NCBI GenBank assembly: GCA_964020155.1
Contig: OZ026547.1
Location: forward strand, 2,993,631 to 3,057,630
Direction of reading: 5' to 3'
DNA: 64,000 nt
Origin: Chondrilla cf. caribensis
Taxonomy: Eukaryota > Porifera > Demospongiae > Chondrillida > Chondrillidae
Shown here: one piece after another, positions 10,822-23,878 of the stretch
How positions within the stretch are numbered: position 1 is the stretch's first letter
How the letters are laid out: every line of letters starts with the position of its first letter
Translations under genes and position numbers: made by a program
The notes under the pieces: generated by a model
The model's input: only the letters and a program-made list of their open reading frames with translations
What the model was told of the DNA's origin: nothing
Databases searched by the model: none

Positions 10822-11732
10822 ATGATCAACTTTAGTCGTGGATCAACAACTATTGCCATACTTCTACTAGCTACTACATCATATGGACAATGTGAGTACA
10901 ATATACAGTATACATACAGTATGCACAGTACCTCAATGTCTTGATTATTACACAATTGTATGGATGTTTGCGTAGGACCTCACTCATTACACAACTACGT
11001 ATTTACACATATTAAAGTGGCACCTTGCATATAGTGACTATTCTATCCTGCAAATTATGTACTGGATGTACTTATACAGGTCCATCAACACCGAATAAAC
11101 ATTGTAGAGAGGCCTATCAAAGAGGTTGTAGACAAGATGGAGTCTACACTATTGACCCTGGATGTGGAAAACCGTTTAATGTCTTCTGCGATATGAACAA
11201 TGGAGGGTGGACTGTCTTCCAGAGAAGAAGAGACGGATCTGAGAATTTCTACAGGAACTGGGCAGACTATGTTGTTGGATTTGGGAACCTCAAGAGAGAA
11301 TTCTGGCTTGGACTGGACCATATACACTGCTTGACCTCAGCAGCACCGAGAACAGAACTAAGAGTCGATTTAGCTGATTTCTTTGGGAACTACAGACATG
11401 CTCACTATGATTTCTTCAACGTCAATGGTCCTAGTACTAACTACATATTAGATGTAGGATACCACAACTGGACCAGTACTGTCCAGGATAGACTAACCTA
11501 TCATAATGGTATGCAGTTTAGCACTAAGGATAGAGACAATGATCAGAGTAGTGGGAACTGTGCTAGAAACTCATTCCGAGGAGGATGGTGGTACAAGAGT
11601 TGCCACTATTCTGACCTTAATGGACGCTATCGCTACGGGACAAGTTGGGGTTCAACTGTCTGGTATTCTCTAGATCATGGAAAACAGAATGCCATGAAGT
11701 TCACTGAAATGAAGCTACGACCTCGTGACTGA
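10822..11732 (+). CDS. FReD locus 3: secreted fibrinogen-related protein, 240 aa
   Basis: Exons 10822-10891 and 11080-11732, phase-1 intron, 240 residues. Exon 1 gives a signal peptide (MINFSRGSTTIAIL...). The FReD follows almost directly; no collagen or coiled-coil stalk is visible. Core motifs are GGWTVFQRRRDGSENFYRNW, EFWLGLDHIHCLT and the calcium-site-like STKDRDNDQSSGNCA, then WWYKSC and the end EMKLRPRD. Relative to loci 2, 4, 8 and 10 the second half has diverged strongly (SFRGGWW, RYRYGTSWGST), the part that forms the ligand-binding P domain in fibrinogens. It appears intact with a full promoter, so it is a good candidate for a functional gene. Confidence 0.88.
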
Positions 11733-12390
11733 CACAAGAGCAACAATCCCGGTCAGTGTGAAGAATTACAATAAGACATTAAATGATACTAAGTGAGGAT
11801 GGAGTAATAATGTTATAAGCAATGAGAACATATTAAACTATTAACATATACTAGTATACCAACTGTTGTCTCCTATATTAATGATGTGTGAACCCTTCAT
11901 AAGTTCACGTTTGCATGTGAGTTTGGGGAGGGATATGAATATCAATAAAACTGGTAATGAAGTATCCTGTCCAGTCCAAATGACTCAAATTAGTATATAT
12001 GAGGAATATGCATACACATCCATCTGGAGAAAACATAATCATCAACACAGACCTCGTGGTGACCAAATGCAGCGAGGGGAATATAAAATCTGGTCACCAT
12101 AGCCTCTCCAGTGTCAAAATAGTATATCTAAATACAGGCAAATGTGTGTTTCTGCCAGCCACTCTCACACACAATAGTGAACAAACACACTCACATTAAC
12201 GCATGCACTCACACACGTGTGTACGTGTGTGTGTGCACATCAATGCCAATCTTCACATACACAGTTGTATGCATGTAGTCATAATAATCCACAGAAATCC
12301 AAAGGTCACATGTACACAGAATGAACATTATACACATACACAGAAGTACTGTTGACTGGAGAGGATATTTTCAGTATTACATATATGTCG

Positions 12391-12508
12391 GCCATGTGAC
12401 TGTCACATGATACCCTCAACCTATGGTCATGTGATTGTCACAACGTATGTTGGTTGTATGACAACACTTCCAGTATAACGTATTGGTCATGTGACTGTCA
12501 CATGACAG
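12391..12508. repeat. CATGTGAC palindrome array downstream of locus 3
   Basis: Three spaced units like TCATGTGACTGTCACATGA, each an inverted repeat able to fold. The same motif recurs after loci 6, 7, 11 and 12. Confidence 0.7.
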
Positions 12509-12509
12509 A

Positions 12510-13965
12510 ATGAACTTATTAATTTTTTGGACTTGTTACATTACCGCTGTGGAATCAATATTCACAAAACATCAACAACAACACTAAAAATAATGACAAC
12601 ATGCGACAAATAGTGTGCACCTGATCAGTACATCAGTAACAGGAAAATGAAAACAAACAATGTAAACAGATAAACAATGTTTACACAGCAACATGTTTAT
12701 TGACAGTTGGTGTTCTCAAGGAAGGTCCCTCATTACTATAAATGGACAAAGCTGGTTCCAGTGAGATGATATGATCACATAACAAGTACTCTTGTTATTT
12801 CAATCACATTGATCCACTAAAATTGGAATGTCTACTCTTAATACCATGAACAGCATTTTAGAGGAATGTGAGTGTTTTCAATATAGTTCAGTCTATGTAA
12901 TAATGATCTTCGATGAGATTACATTGAGGCATAGCAACCTTATATTCACTTCAATCACATTGAGCCATAACATCTACTAACACCTTTAAATAAGATGTAG
13001 TATATTATGCACTATTCCATTATAATAAGGATCAGCATATAGCTATAGGGTCAACAGGTTTAGGAAGCCACAAAATTAAAAGATTCAAAACATGTTTATT
13101 CATTTGAAACACAAAATGGAATATTACGTCCAATGAAATTTGAACTGCTGCAGCCGATGATTTATTAGACTAACAGATTTCTATACTGTAAGTTGATTCT
13201 TGTTGAAATTGAATTGTGTGTCACAAATTGGAGGTGTACACTACATTCTTTCAGAATAAGCTGTTGAGTGTTGTACTTATAAGCCATGCATGCATGCTAG
13301 ACTTCTGTTGAGTTTATTGAATTATGATGGGATAATATTTCTTACTGTAACTGATTAATGATTAAATCTGGAATTTTCAGTGGGACACATGCTATAATTA
13401 TCATATTCCTAGACCACCAAATTTATAGTTGCAGAGACGTCATCGTCGACACAATCAAATGTTGTGCAGATCACCAGAGCTTTATGTGGAGAGGTGTCAT
13501 CTTAGTGTGGCAAGCTATTCCCTGAATTACCTTCCCCTAGCAGATTAAAGGCCTGGTTGTGATGGTATTCAAAACTTGCTCAAACTGGGTGAAGTTAACA
13601 TACAAACACATGTATGATTTGGTACAGGTCCATTGCTGTGTAAGGGCAATTGACAGTCGGAGTTAATGAGCTATAGCACAGCTGCTGGATTTAAGAAAAC
13701 ACATAAATTAATGTCCTACTGATCTGCGGATCTAAACAACTTGGACACTTGGACCCTCATCACCTATGTATGCTCTTTGCATTTTACAGAAAAAATAATA
13801 ATTTTGCTTATAGGGACACTTCACAATCTGTGTTATAAACAAAAACAATGGTTACATACAAATTTGTGTGGGCTGATGTCTATGTAGCAAGTATGTACAT
13901 ATATTATATGTACTGTATGTACACATGCACAATGTATGTACATACACATAATATACTGTATGTAC
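12510..13965. other. Intergenic, no gene recognised
   Basis: Low-complexity AT-rich sequence with repeated short phrases such as TTTCAATCACATTGA. No splice-consistent ORF or RNA gene seen on either strand. Confidence 0.5.
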
Positions 13966-13968
13966 ACT

Positions 13969-14196
13969 TGTATCCTGGTTGAGGGGAGGATCAAAGAGAA
14001 ATCTGTGCGTACATAAGCCATGTAGCACAGGTCAGTGATACAGCACAGGTCACCAGACAGATTTCATTGTTAGAGCTAATTGCATGTGAACAAGGTAGGT
14101 AATTAGTAAACACATTTCTATTGCATATAATATGTTGTTTTGAACTATGCGTATATTTGCAGTATAAATTGTCTATCAATCACCACATCAGGATGC
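13969..14196. mobile_element. Short inverted-repeat MITE (family with CTTGTATCCTGG termini), copy 1
   Basis: Left end CTTGTATCCTGGTTGAGGGG; right end reads CATCAGGATGCAAG, an imperfect inverse. Internal phrase GTAGCACAGGTCAGTGATAC is shared with copies near 42.26 and 56.67 kb. Confidence 0.6.
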
Positions 14197-14201
14197 AAGT
14201 T

Positions 14202-14330
14202 AGTTATATCCTGCCTAGATGTGCTGTGGCAGATAAAGTGCTAACAGACTACCTCAGGCTTCGCCCTCTGTAATCAATTAGCACTTTGTATCTGCTGCAG
14301 CACACCTAGGCAGGATATAACTATTACATG
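14202..14330. repeat. Fold-back element, about 45-bp arms
   Basis: Left arm TAGTTATATCCTGCCTAG... and right arm ...CTAGGCAGGATATAACTA are near-perfect inverse copies. They enclose ACCTCAGGCTTCGCCCTCTG. A half copy (loop plus right arm) lies at 58990-59070. Confidence 0.75.
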
Positions 14331-15164
14331 TACAATGAATGCACATACACATTACTGTATGTACACACGTACAATTGCAGCATGAAAGGTACACAGGTGC
14401 TCATTGGTGTGCACAAGAGAAAGCCAACGTCAGTAACAGGAAGCAGGGATTATATCTCATGTCTGTGGTACTATGGTTGTTATTCCCATTAATGGTGATT
14501 GATATGTCAGGTTCAACTGAGGTGAGATGATGACTTAAAAGGTTCAGAATCACTTGTTATTTCAATCACATCCAGACACCACCTCTCAAGAAATATATAG
14601 ATAAACAATTTAACAATAAATTAATGCATTTTAGAAGACTGATAACATTTTCAATAAAGTTCAATCACATAATTTTAGTAAATCATCAACAACGTTTCTT
14701 CATGAGGCATAACCAGTTTCTGTTCCTTTCAATCACCTTTGAGACACAACAATCCATAACTATCAATCAGTACATTTATTCCAATGGTGAAGTACCAGCA
14801 GTTGAGTTGACCACAGTCATACTGAACACTTGGACAATAGTTACTACTGCTCACTGACACACCTCAACGACAGTTACATTTCATTTTGAAGTACATGTTA
14901 GTATGAAATGATTTAATCTATTCATACACAAAGTAAAATACAATACACATTCCAATGTTAAATTAACAGTAATTGCGTTAACAGTTACTACTGATCATTG
15001 ACAAACGTCGACTACAGTTACATTTCCTATGAAATACACATTTGTATTACAATGATCTAATATACAGAAGAAGTTGAGGTACATGAGATTATTTGACAAA
15101 GACATACTGTAATATACTCAATAGATGATCATATTAATATTGTGATTAATACTGAAGGTACACT

Positions 15165-15305
15165 GCACAGTATGTAAAGATCTTATGTACAACACAGTAT
15201 ACACAGTACAGTATGTACAGATCATTTGTCCAACGCAGTATACACTGTACAGTATGTTCAGATCTCATGTACAACATAGTACACACTGTACAGTATGTAC
15301 AGATC
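15165..15305. repeat. Minisatellite, about 40-bp unit (GTACAGATC..GTACAAC)
   Basis: Units containing CACTGTACAGTATGTACAGA recur about three to four times. Same family as 44380-44795 and 58850-58985. Confidence 0.7.
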
Positions 15306-15664
15306 ACAATTGCTGGTTGTAATATTATTAGTACAGGTATCTGTCAGTATCATTTGGTATCTATTAGTATCATTATGATGTAACACTGTGATGTAATACT
15401 GTTTGTCTTTTGGGTTCTTGTACTTCACTTTGATGTATGTTAGTCCTACCCTCTTGTCTTATGCCTAAGTGATTGTAGCTAATCCATTATGTGTTAGTAG
15501 TCTATATTCTGTATGATCTGTATGATCCATTATTGATTGTTGTAGTAGTTGTGTTAGTTGTTGGCCTCAGTGCCTCAGAGTCAATAATTCAGTACTTCAG
15601 TGAAGAAGTGTCGTTCTCACGTATGTTAGTAGTTCGGAGTCAGTTAGATATAATACATTACACT

Positions 15665-16075
15665 GGTTACAGTGGAACTGCTAGGGACAGACCACTGTCT
15701 TCCAGAAACTATAATTTGTTGAATCAAATGAAGACCAAAGGAGACATGCTTCATTTTATAGTGTGTATGTACACATACGTATTGAGTATATAGCTTTACT
15801 ACATGCATGACACATTTCACTGAAATATTACAAAATTTGGAATGGAAACATGCCCAAGTCGGCAATGCTAAGAAATACCAACCAGTACATGTACGGATCT
15901 TCTCAACACACCAACAATATTACAAGTAAACATGTTTTGTGTACATTACAAGTTCCAATGGAACTAGACAGACAGACAGGGTCACTACACCACAAGAATA
16001 ACAAGTTATTCCAATTTCAGATTATATTTAATACACTCCAATACAAAACTTCTCTATTTAATAAATACCTAATGC
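15665..16075. repeat. Dispersed repeat with pogo-like AGTGGAACTGC start, copy 1
   Basis: Shares ACAGACCACTGTCTTCCAG, GGAAATACCAACCAGTACAT-like and GGAACTAGACAGACAGACAG with 44810-45175 and (inverted) 58435-58830. The ORFs seen in it are not conserved in frame. Confidence 0.65.
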
Positions 16076-16219
16076 TATCCATATAAATGAAATTGTTTAT
16101 AGAACCTTACACCTACAAACAAATCACTGGAGACACAAGAATACAATAAAATTCACTTTCTGAAAACACAACACACATAACTTGTTATTCCTTCTAAAAC
16201 AAATGGTGGTGTCATGTGT

Positions 16220-16389
16220 GTTACCAAGGCAACCAACATACTGTCATGACAACACAACTCCCACATGTACACACCCACTAACCAATGCTATAAAAGAACA
16301 CTACTCAACACACAAAAACAACAAGTAAGTGAGATCAAGGAGAAAGAGAACACTGACTACAGAGAACGTTACAGCTCAGGAACAAGGAC
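16220..16389 (+). promoter_or_regulatory. Type A FReD promoter and 5'UTR, locus 4
   Basis: X-box GTTACCAAGGCAACC (16220-16234), CCAAT (16282) and TATAAAAG (16289-16296). The X-box start is 69 bp upstream of TATA. Confidence 0.8.
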
Positions 16390-17714
16390 ATGATCAACTT
16401 TAGCCGCGGATCAACAACTATTGCCATACTTCTACTAGCTGCTACAGCATATGGACAATGTGAGTAGAATATATGCTCAATTATGGTACATTGCAGAAAA
16501 CAACAGATATACTACACATGTGTATGGATTAATTGATTATGGGCGTTTGAAAAACTGTACAGAAGCAGAAGCACTTAATAGAGAAAATATGGGCGTCTTA
16601 TACCGCAGACATTCTTAAGTAACTTTGATGCTTAAAACACCTTCCTCCTAAATGTGGTCTGCATATCCAGCTGTCGCATACATACATACGTTGATCATTG
16701 ATTTCGCCTAAACCTCAATTGGTGCACCTTTTAACATAGTGAATTGAACCCTGCTTTTGATGAAAGCTATTTGAAACTGTAATTCATCTTATTGCCATCT
16801 ATGCGACTATTCAAACTGTATACAAGCACTTCATCATAGTGTGTACACTCTGGAGAATGCATACATTTCCAAGTACAGGAATTTTTCCACCATATACCAT
16901 ACATACAGTATGCACCTCAATATCTGGATTATAACACATTTACAGATGTATTGTGTAGTACCTCACTCACTACACAACAATCACATATATACCCATGTAT
17001 AGGACCCCACAAATAGTGACTACTCTATCCTACATACATACTGGTTATATTTGCACAGGTCCATCAACACCTGTTAAAGAATGCAGAGAGGCCTATCTCA
17101 AAGGATGTAGACAAGATGGAGTCTACACTATTGACCCTGGATGTGAAAAACCGTTTAATGTCTTCTGCGATATGAAGAATGGAGGGTGGACTGTCTTCCA
17201 GAGAAGAAGAGACGGATCTGAGGATTTCTACAGGAACTGGGCAGACTATGTCACTGGATTTGGGAACCTCAAGAGAGAATTCTGGCTTGGACTGAATCAT
17301 ATACACTGCTTGACCTCAGCAGCACCGAGAACAGAACTAAGAATCAATTTAGCCGATTTCGAAGGGAACTACAAATATGCTCAATATTCTTTCTTCTCTG
17401 TCGGCAACAGTGGAACAAACTACAAACTAAACATAGCAGGTTATACAGGAACTGCTGGAGATGCCTTTATATCTTCATATAATATAAATGGTATGCAGTT
17501 CACCACTAAAGATAGAGACAATGATCAGTGGAGTGGGAACTGTGCTAGTGGTAATAATCATGGAGCATGGTGGTACAAGGGTTGTACTCATTCCAACCTT
17601 AATGGTCTGTATCGTAGTGGACTGAGTGGTGCACAAGGAGTAGTTTGGTACGATTTTCTCAACAATGACATTTCTCTGAAGTTTACTCAAATGAAGTTAC
17701 GTTTTCGCGACTAA
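16390..17714 (+). CDS. FReD locus 4: secreted fibrinogen-related protein, 241 aa
   Basis: Exons 16390-16459 (signal peptide) and 17059-17714 (FReD), phase-1 intron, 241 residues, no lesions. Mature start is about Q-C-P-S-T-P. Visible FReD features: [72 protein letters not shown] (calcium site and its Cys), WWYKGC, and the C-terminal MKLRFRD. Closest to loci 2, 8 and 10. Likely a secreted lectin-like recognition protein; ligand unknown. The 3' flank (17715-18640) is duplicated after loci 8 and 10. Confidence 0.9.
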
Positions 17715-18229
17715 CAACCAATGGTCATAAACACACTGTGTGCAATCATAGGATTAACGGAAACACACACAATAACTAACTCTACACGTACACTAACATT
17801 AGATACATTGGCTTATATTTACCATGTGTGTTATGATCAATGATGTAATCTTTTGATGAGTGAATATAATGAGATTCACTACAGGAAGTGATTAAATGGA
17901 GGCTGGAACATGATTTGTAACAATAATATCATTACAAATATACACATATTGTACATGCTATTTTGGTGAGCATTGTTTAGTGGTTCAGACATGGACACCA
18001 GGACAGTATGACATATAAAATGACAAGTCTCAAGGGAGAGTGGATTTATGTGTCATACTGCCCGAGTGACCATGTCTTAACCAGTATAGCATCCGTTGAT
18101 ATCATAAACATTCAAAGATTACATCAGCGAAATGATTTGAAACTTCATACAATGACCAGGGCTTTATACATAGTAAATTGCTATGCTCTATATTATGTAC
18201 ATACTGCTTAGGAGACAGGAGGCACAGAA

Positions 18230-19290
18230 TTTGAAACGGTACAAGACATTCAGAGGGTGCTGATGTGCGTCACTTGGACCCTAAGAAGGCCATAGTAGTG
18301 ACTGTTTCCACACACAATACCACTACATACAGTACATAAAGTACACACATTACAGTACAGTAACTCATATACATGTACAATGAACATACAGTGATGTACA
18401 TACACATATTGAACCTTCAGGATCATAACAGGTCAGAGTACAGTACTAGGAATGTTTCAGGACTGGACTCACACAAGGAGATCGGATGACATACACAATC
18501 CAATGATACTAATGGAACAGACAAAAACATATTATGGCTCCCCCAATTAACGATGGATGGCCTCAGTAGAAGGCTAATTAGCAACTCTTAGCTTGCGTAT
18601 AAAGTTAGAATGAGTCTGACTAAAAGGAAAATCGGATAATCAAAGTTACCTATACACTGCCATCAAATGTAGGTTAAGAATTATAATTCAAGATTGCTAA
18701 ATGTTCTGTTCAAAATATTCCTGTTTTAAATTCTTTTAGATGTAAGCCTCTACAATAATAGCATAAGTAATGATATGTGTAGGACTGATGTACATAGACC
18801 ATACCAATGAGGTACAAACATCCCATCCCTGCATGGTCACTATGAGGTATGTACCACTTCAGAGGGTGTACATGCATGTTTAGCTGTGCTGATATGTGTC
18901 ACTTGGGCCCTTGGGAGGCCATGGTGGTGACACAATACAGCATATAACAATACTGTTTCCACACACAACATCACTACATGCAGTACATAAAGTACACACA
19001 TTACACTACAGTAGCTCATACGTGTACAATGAACATACAGTAATGTACATACACATATTGAAACTTTAGGATCATAACAGGTCAGAGTACAGTACTAGTA
19101 ATGTTTCAGGACTGGACTCACACAAGGAGATCGGATAAACAATCCAATGATGCTGATGGAACAGACAAGAACATGTTATGGCTCCCCTAATTAAGGATGG
19201 ATTGCCTCCGTAGAAGGCTAATTAACAACTCTGCTTGTGTACAAAGTTAGACAGAGTCTCTAACAAGGAGATCGGATATTGGAGATTGGA
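18230..19290. repeat. FReD 3'-flank repeat, two tandem copies (third at 53050-53460)
   Basis: Two copies (about 18230-18640 and 18870-19290) share CAGGACTGGACTCACACAAG and GGTCAGAGTACAGTACTAG with each other and with 53.1-53.5 kb. On the minus strand a splice acceptor-like CTCCATTAG precedes a 28-codon reading (SLCESSPETLLVLYSDLL), which might be an exon, but I recognise no family. Confidence 0.55.
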
Positions 19291-19334
19291 GAGAAACAGG
19301 CTAAAATACAGTATACAGTAACAGATACGGTTAT

Positions 19335-19470
19335 GTATAGGTGTACACGCACACACACGCGCACGCACGCACGTACACACACACACACACACACACACAC
19401 GTCTATATACGTATATATACACATAGATACACACAGATACACATAGATACACATAGGTACACATATGCAC
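19335..19470. repeat. CA and GATACACA simple repeats
   Basis: CA tract 19377-19402 followed by five ACACATAGATAC-type units. Confidence 0.8.
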
Positions 19471-19514
19471 ATAGGCTATGGCAATGGGCTACAAACATCC
19501 CATCCCATATACAA

Positions 19515-19798
19515 ATGTACACACAATACCACCAACCTGAGGTACATATACACACAATACTACCAACCTGAGGTACCTGTACACACAAAACTACCAACCT
19601 GAGGTACATGTACACACAATACTACCAACCTGAAGTACATGTACACACAATACTACCAACCTGAGGTACATGTACACACAATACTACCAACCTGAGGTAC
19701 ATGTAGACACAATACTATCAACCTGAAGTACATGTACACACAATACTACCAACCTGAGGTACCTGTACACATAATATTACCAACCTGAGGTACATGTA
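19515..19798. repeat. 31-bp tandem repeat, about nine units
   Basis: Unit reads ACCAACCTGAGGTACATGTA followed by CACACAATACT. Units differ by one to three bases. Confidence 0.85.
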
Positions 19799-20170
19799 TA
19801 AATGTAGAATACTTTGCTTTATGTTTGTCAACAAAATCATATACTTTTCTCTTTGCAAATATTCACAGAACAAATTATTAATAGCTCCTAGCTCATTGGT
19901 CAGTTTACTTCTACTACAGTTATCACTAACTCAATTATTATCAATTTGGAACCAAGTATATTGGTATTATTGTAAACTGAAACATATCAGGTGTGAGATA
20001 GTACGAAGATAATTATATTCCTCTAGCTTCACAAACCACTTTTGCAATACATCATTCACTAGAAGTGGAGTAAGTGTGTCTGATGTGTACATACAAGACT
20101 GTGACATCATACTGCTATGCAGGATTGGTATGTAATGTAATGCCATCAACTCTTCTCACCACACCTGCTA

Positions 20171-20243
20171 TATAAACCAGTGCAGTTAGGACAAATAGCT
20201 AGTTCAGCTCAATGAATTGGTTGCACTAAAAACTTCCGAACAA
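20171..20243 (+). promoter_or_regulatory. Core promoter and 5'UTR of collagen-like gene
   Basis: TATAAACC at 20171, about 70 bp before the ATG at 20244. A short upstream ATG (20212) opens a five-codon uORF. Confidence 0.5.
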
Positions 20244-21087
20244 ATGTTTGCCAGAGGATTGCTTTTCCTGTGCCTGATCAACTTCAGTTGGTGCATCCTT
20301 GCTAAATCCCATCTGAGGGACACAGAGCAACAAACCAACAATGACACACAGTGTCAACTTCCACAAGGACCTTTCGTTTGTGCTGGAACCAACGGCATCC
20401 CTGGAGTACCTGGAGTACCTGGAGTACCGGGACCACCAGGTCCGCCGGGAACATCCTCCCTAACACTCACTGACATCCAACAGCTCAAACACTCAATACA
20501 GGAGGAGCTTCAACAAACCATTGAGAGGGAAATTAAGAATAAAACCAGAGAAGAAGTTGAACAAATCAACGCTCCCTGTACACTGGGTGTGACCAAGGAC
20601 TCCCCTGCTAGGTCCTGCTACCAGATACACCAGTGTAACCCAAAAGCCCCTTCACAGTCCTACTGGTTGGCAACCAAAGAGGGACAGACTACAACTATCA
20701 GACCAGCTTACTGTAACATGGACAGTCGGCACTGCGGCTCTAAAGGTTGGACAAGAATCACATACATCAACATGACTGAAGATGGAGCTACTTGTCCTTC
20801 TGGCATGAGGCAGATAACATCTCCAAAAGAACCTCTGTGGTAGGACTACAAGTGGTGGTGCTAGCTGTTCATCAGTTATCTTCCCTGCTCACAGAATGAA
20901 GTACAACAAGGTGTGTGGACAAGCTATCGGGTACCAAAGAGGAAGTCCAGATGGCTTCATTGGACCGAAAGACATCAACTCCTACTACGTTGATGGTATG
21001 TCTATAACATACGGATCTCCTAGAAAGCACATATGGACCTATGCTGTGGGACTCTCTGATGACTTCAACCACAATGGTTACTATACC

Positions 21088-21089
21088 TG
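21088..21089. repeat. TG target-site duplication (left), partner 29522-29523
   Basis: Removing the element and one TG restores a continuous codon series across the junction. Confidence 0.85.
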
Positions 21090-21119
21090 CCCATATAAAA
21101 ATGACAACCTTGTCACCAC

Positions 21120-21405
21120 CTTGTCAACAACCTTGTGACTATCCTGTCACAACCTTGTGAACAACCTTGTGACATCCTTGTGAACAACCTAGCCACAAGC
21201 TTGAAACTAGCTAGGAATTGAAACTGTAACAACCTTGTAACAACCTTGTAACAACCTTGTTATAAGTTTGTATCACAAGGTTGTAACAAGGTTGTAACAA
21301 GGTTGTACCAAGGTTGTTGCAAGGTTGTAACAAGGTTGTAACAAGGTTGTACCAAGGTTGTACCAAGGTTGTTGCAAGGTTGTAACAAGGTTGTAACAGT
21401 ATATA
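21120..21405. repeat. Left subterminal repeats of the CACTA-like element
   Basis: About six ACAACCTTGTGA-type units, then about ten inverse CAAGGTTGTAACAAGG-type units meeting near 21260. Such arrays are typical transposase-binding regions in CACTA elements. Confidence 0.85.
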
Positions 21406-21537
21406 AATGGATTAATTTACATTAATTATAATCAAACTGAAAATATAGTATTATACAGATCAAAAAATGTTGCCAAAAATGTTAACACAAAGGATCAAAG
21501 AAAAACACAAAGAGAGCCGAAACGTGTCAACAACGTT

Positions 21538-23878
21538 TTATGATGTGTTGCGAGCCGTAGTCCTTGAACGGCGGTAGTTGGCACACTTGTCGTTGATAGC
21601 GTCTACCAAAACAGTTCTGGAGACACTATACTTGGTCATCACGAAGTCTGAAAGGATAGAAACGAAGTATAATTTTACAACAGGCTTGGTGTTGCAATAA
21701 ACAATCAAAATAAAAACTCACTCAGACAGGCTGTAATGATCATCTTATCTAGTGCTTTGTAATGGCGGTTGCCAAATGCACTGGAATTGGCTAACGTCTC
21801 AGGAGTAAAAAAAATCATCATTAGGTTCCTAATGAGCCTGGTTGGTGTTGTAGCGGATGACACTGCTTCATCCAACTGTGAACGCGTTAAGTACACATCA
21901 TAGCCATCGATCAAAAGGATCTACAGAATACAAATCGAGCAACAATGAAATGTAAAATAAAGATAGGATCAGGTCTCATTTCCCTACTTTTTTGACTGTT
22001 GCTGGTAGTTCACAAGGCTCAGGTACTTGTTCTTTTGCTGCTCGTTCTGATAGATTTCTCTTCCTTGTGTCATTCAAATGTTCATTCTTAACTGCAAATT
22101 TTACAGTAGAATCAAACAAAAGGATATATTTATGCACAGTCGTAGCGAACAATCTCTAAAATTAACAAGTAATTGAAGTTAAAAACCCATGAGGGCCACT
22201 GTGGAAATCCTCAAAATTGAGACTTTCAATGTGATTACTACTGATATATATATACATTGCATTTTATCAAAATTTCAACACTCTGCAACATGCACAACCA
22301 ATACAATATACCTTTAACCGTAGTGGATTTAGTGTCTTCTGGCCTTTCCTGCACCTTGGTGGGCAAATAATAGGTACAATAATTCATGATATTATAATAA
22401 TGTACCTTGGCTGTGGGGAACAGTCCTTTACATATTATAATTTTGAAAATATTTCTTATACAGGTTTTGGCTATGTATGAGAATCCAGAACACTTCAAGA
22501 GATATACCAACTTGATAAAACTCATGTTCTGTATGTAACATCTTCTGTAATAGTATGTTCATATCAACTTGAAGGATGTGGTCCACAACAATTATACACT
22601 GAAACTGTTTTTATAATTTACTATATAACATACATCGCAGAATGGATGGCATACATATATATATTTCTCCAGGACCTATATACAGTGATCATATTACAAT
22701 GGAAAATGAACAGTTCTCAAAATTTCCATGCACTAGAACATACTAATGGACATTAACTCTTCTATGTAAAATACCTTAATCTACAGGTACATAAGCTGTG
22801 AATTAAGCATATATTGTAATATTATATACATATATACTAGGCCTGTTTAAATATATTAAGCATACTCAGAGAAATTCAAGCTTAGATATAACGTACCATA
22901 AGTTAACTAAGAAACCTGCAATAACATACATGACTTCATACACTCTAACCTCTGCATCCTTGAGCATCCCTTCTAATTTCCTTAGTTTGGCTTTCAACTG
23001 TTGGATGTCATCATTATCAGGAGAATCATTGAAGATGTCACAGGAGCTCGACCCTATGTGATGTGAAGAGACATTAATAATCATAATAATCAAACAACCA
23101 TATGGGTTTATGCCAGTCAAATACTATCAGGTGGAAGTCAAATTCAATCCATGATGCCTGTCTGTATGCACCAAGTTTACCTTGTCAAGTGTGTGTGATT
23201 CTACAAGTCCCATTGAGCATGTATGGAAAACAGTGCTCAAAGACAACCAATTCAGTCTGGAACTTCAAACAATAACCTATTTTATGTTCATGCACAAGTA
23301 TACCTAATTTTGTATTGTATGCATAATATTGAATAACTAACCTTTTCCTCTATCCGCATTGTGGATATTCTTGGTTGATAGAGTTGTGGAACACGTGTCT
23401 CCATAAACGTTGATCCGCTGGACGAAATTGCTTCCCAGCCCGCATTTATCATGACTCCGGTTCAGGGATGATTCGCTCTTTTCTGGTGTTGTAGAATTGA
23501 CTTCGCCCTCGCTTCGTATCTCCTCTTCTTGAACCACTTCATCAGGTGAAATCTCTCCCGAAATTATTTGATCTTCCAGCCTTTTCAAATCGGGTCTGTT
23601 GACTAAAACGGCACATGAGAATGCATAGAATAGTAATAATGGTTGGCGTATAGGAGCATATATTCAGTTAAATTACCTGAAATCTTCAATATTAAAGCTT
23701 TGTAAAATTTCCCGCCAACTTTTCTGTTCTTCGGGTTACTCCATTTGAACTTCATAAAACAACCAGCCTTGCACGATACCGGATCCTTGGCACAGCACAG
23801 GGGGACAACACTATATAGATTCTCGCCGATCCATTCAATAAGGGCAAACTTCTCTCGTGAAGAAACTGGAACTGCCAT
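21538..23878 (-). CDS. BEN-domain protein carried by the transposon, 340 aa, 7 exons
   Basis: Exons (minus): 23677-23878, 23342-23602, 22950-23053, 22312-22354, 21988-22091, 21722-21920, 21538-21647. All borders are GT/AG, phases agree and the total is 1,023 nt with a TAA stop. The N-terminus has a small module (FALIEWIGENLYSVVPL, KFKWSNPK, GKFYKALILKISG) seen at the head of several animal BEN proteins. The middle is acidic and Ser-rich (EEEIRSEGEVNSTTPEKS) with a coiled-coil segment (IQQLKAKLRKLEGMLKDAE). The C-terminus, about 239-335, is a BEN domain: LTRSQLDEAV, TRLIRNLMMIFFTPETLA, ALDKMIITACLNFVM, VLVDAINDKCANYRR. BEN domains bind DNA and recruit chromatin factors. A role in transposition, such as binding the subterminal repeats, is inference from position. 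Confidence 0.87.

Noticed and set aside
18430..18500. Possible 28-codon minus-strand exon (SLCESSPETLLVLYSDLL), also at 19.1 and 53.3 kb
   Set aside because: It has an acceptor-like border and three conserved copies, but conservation equals that of the surrounding duplicated flank and no family was recognised.
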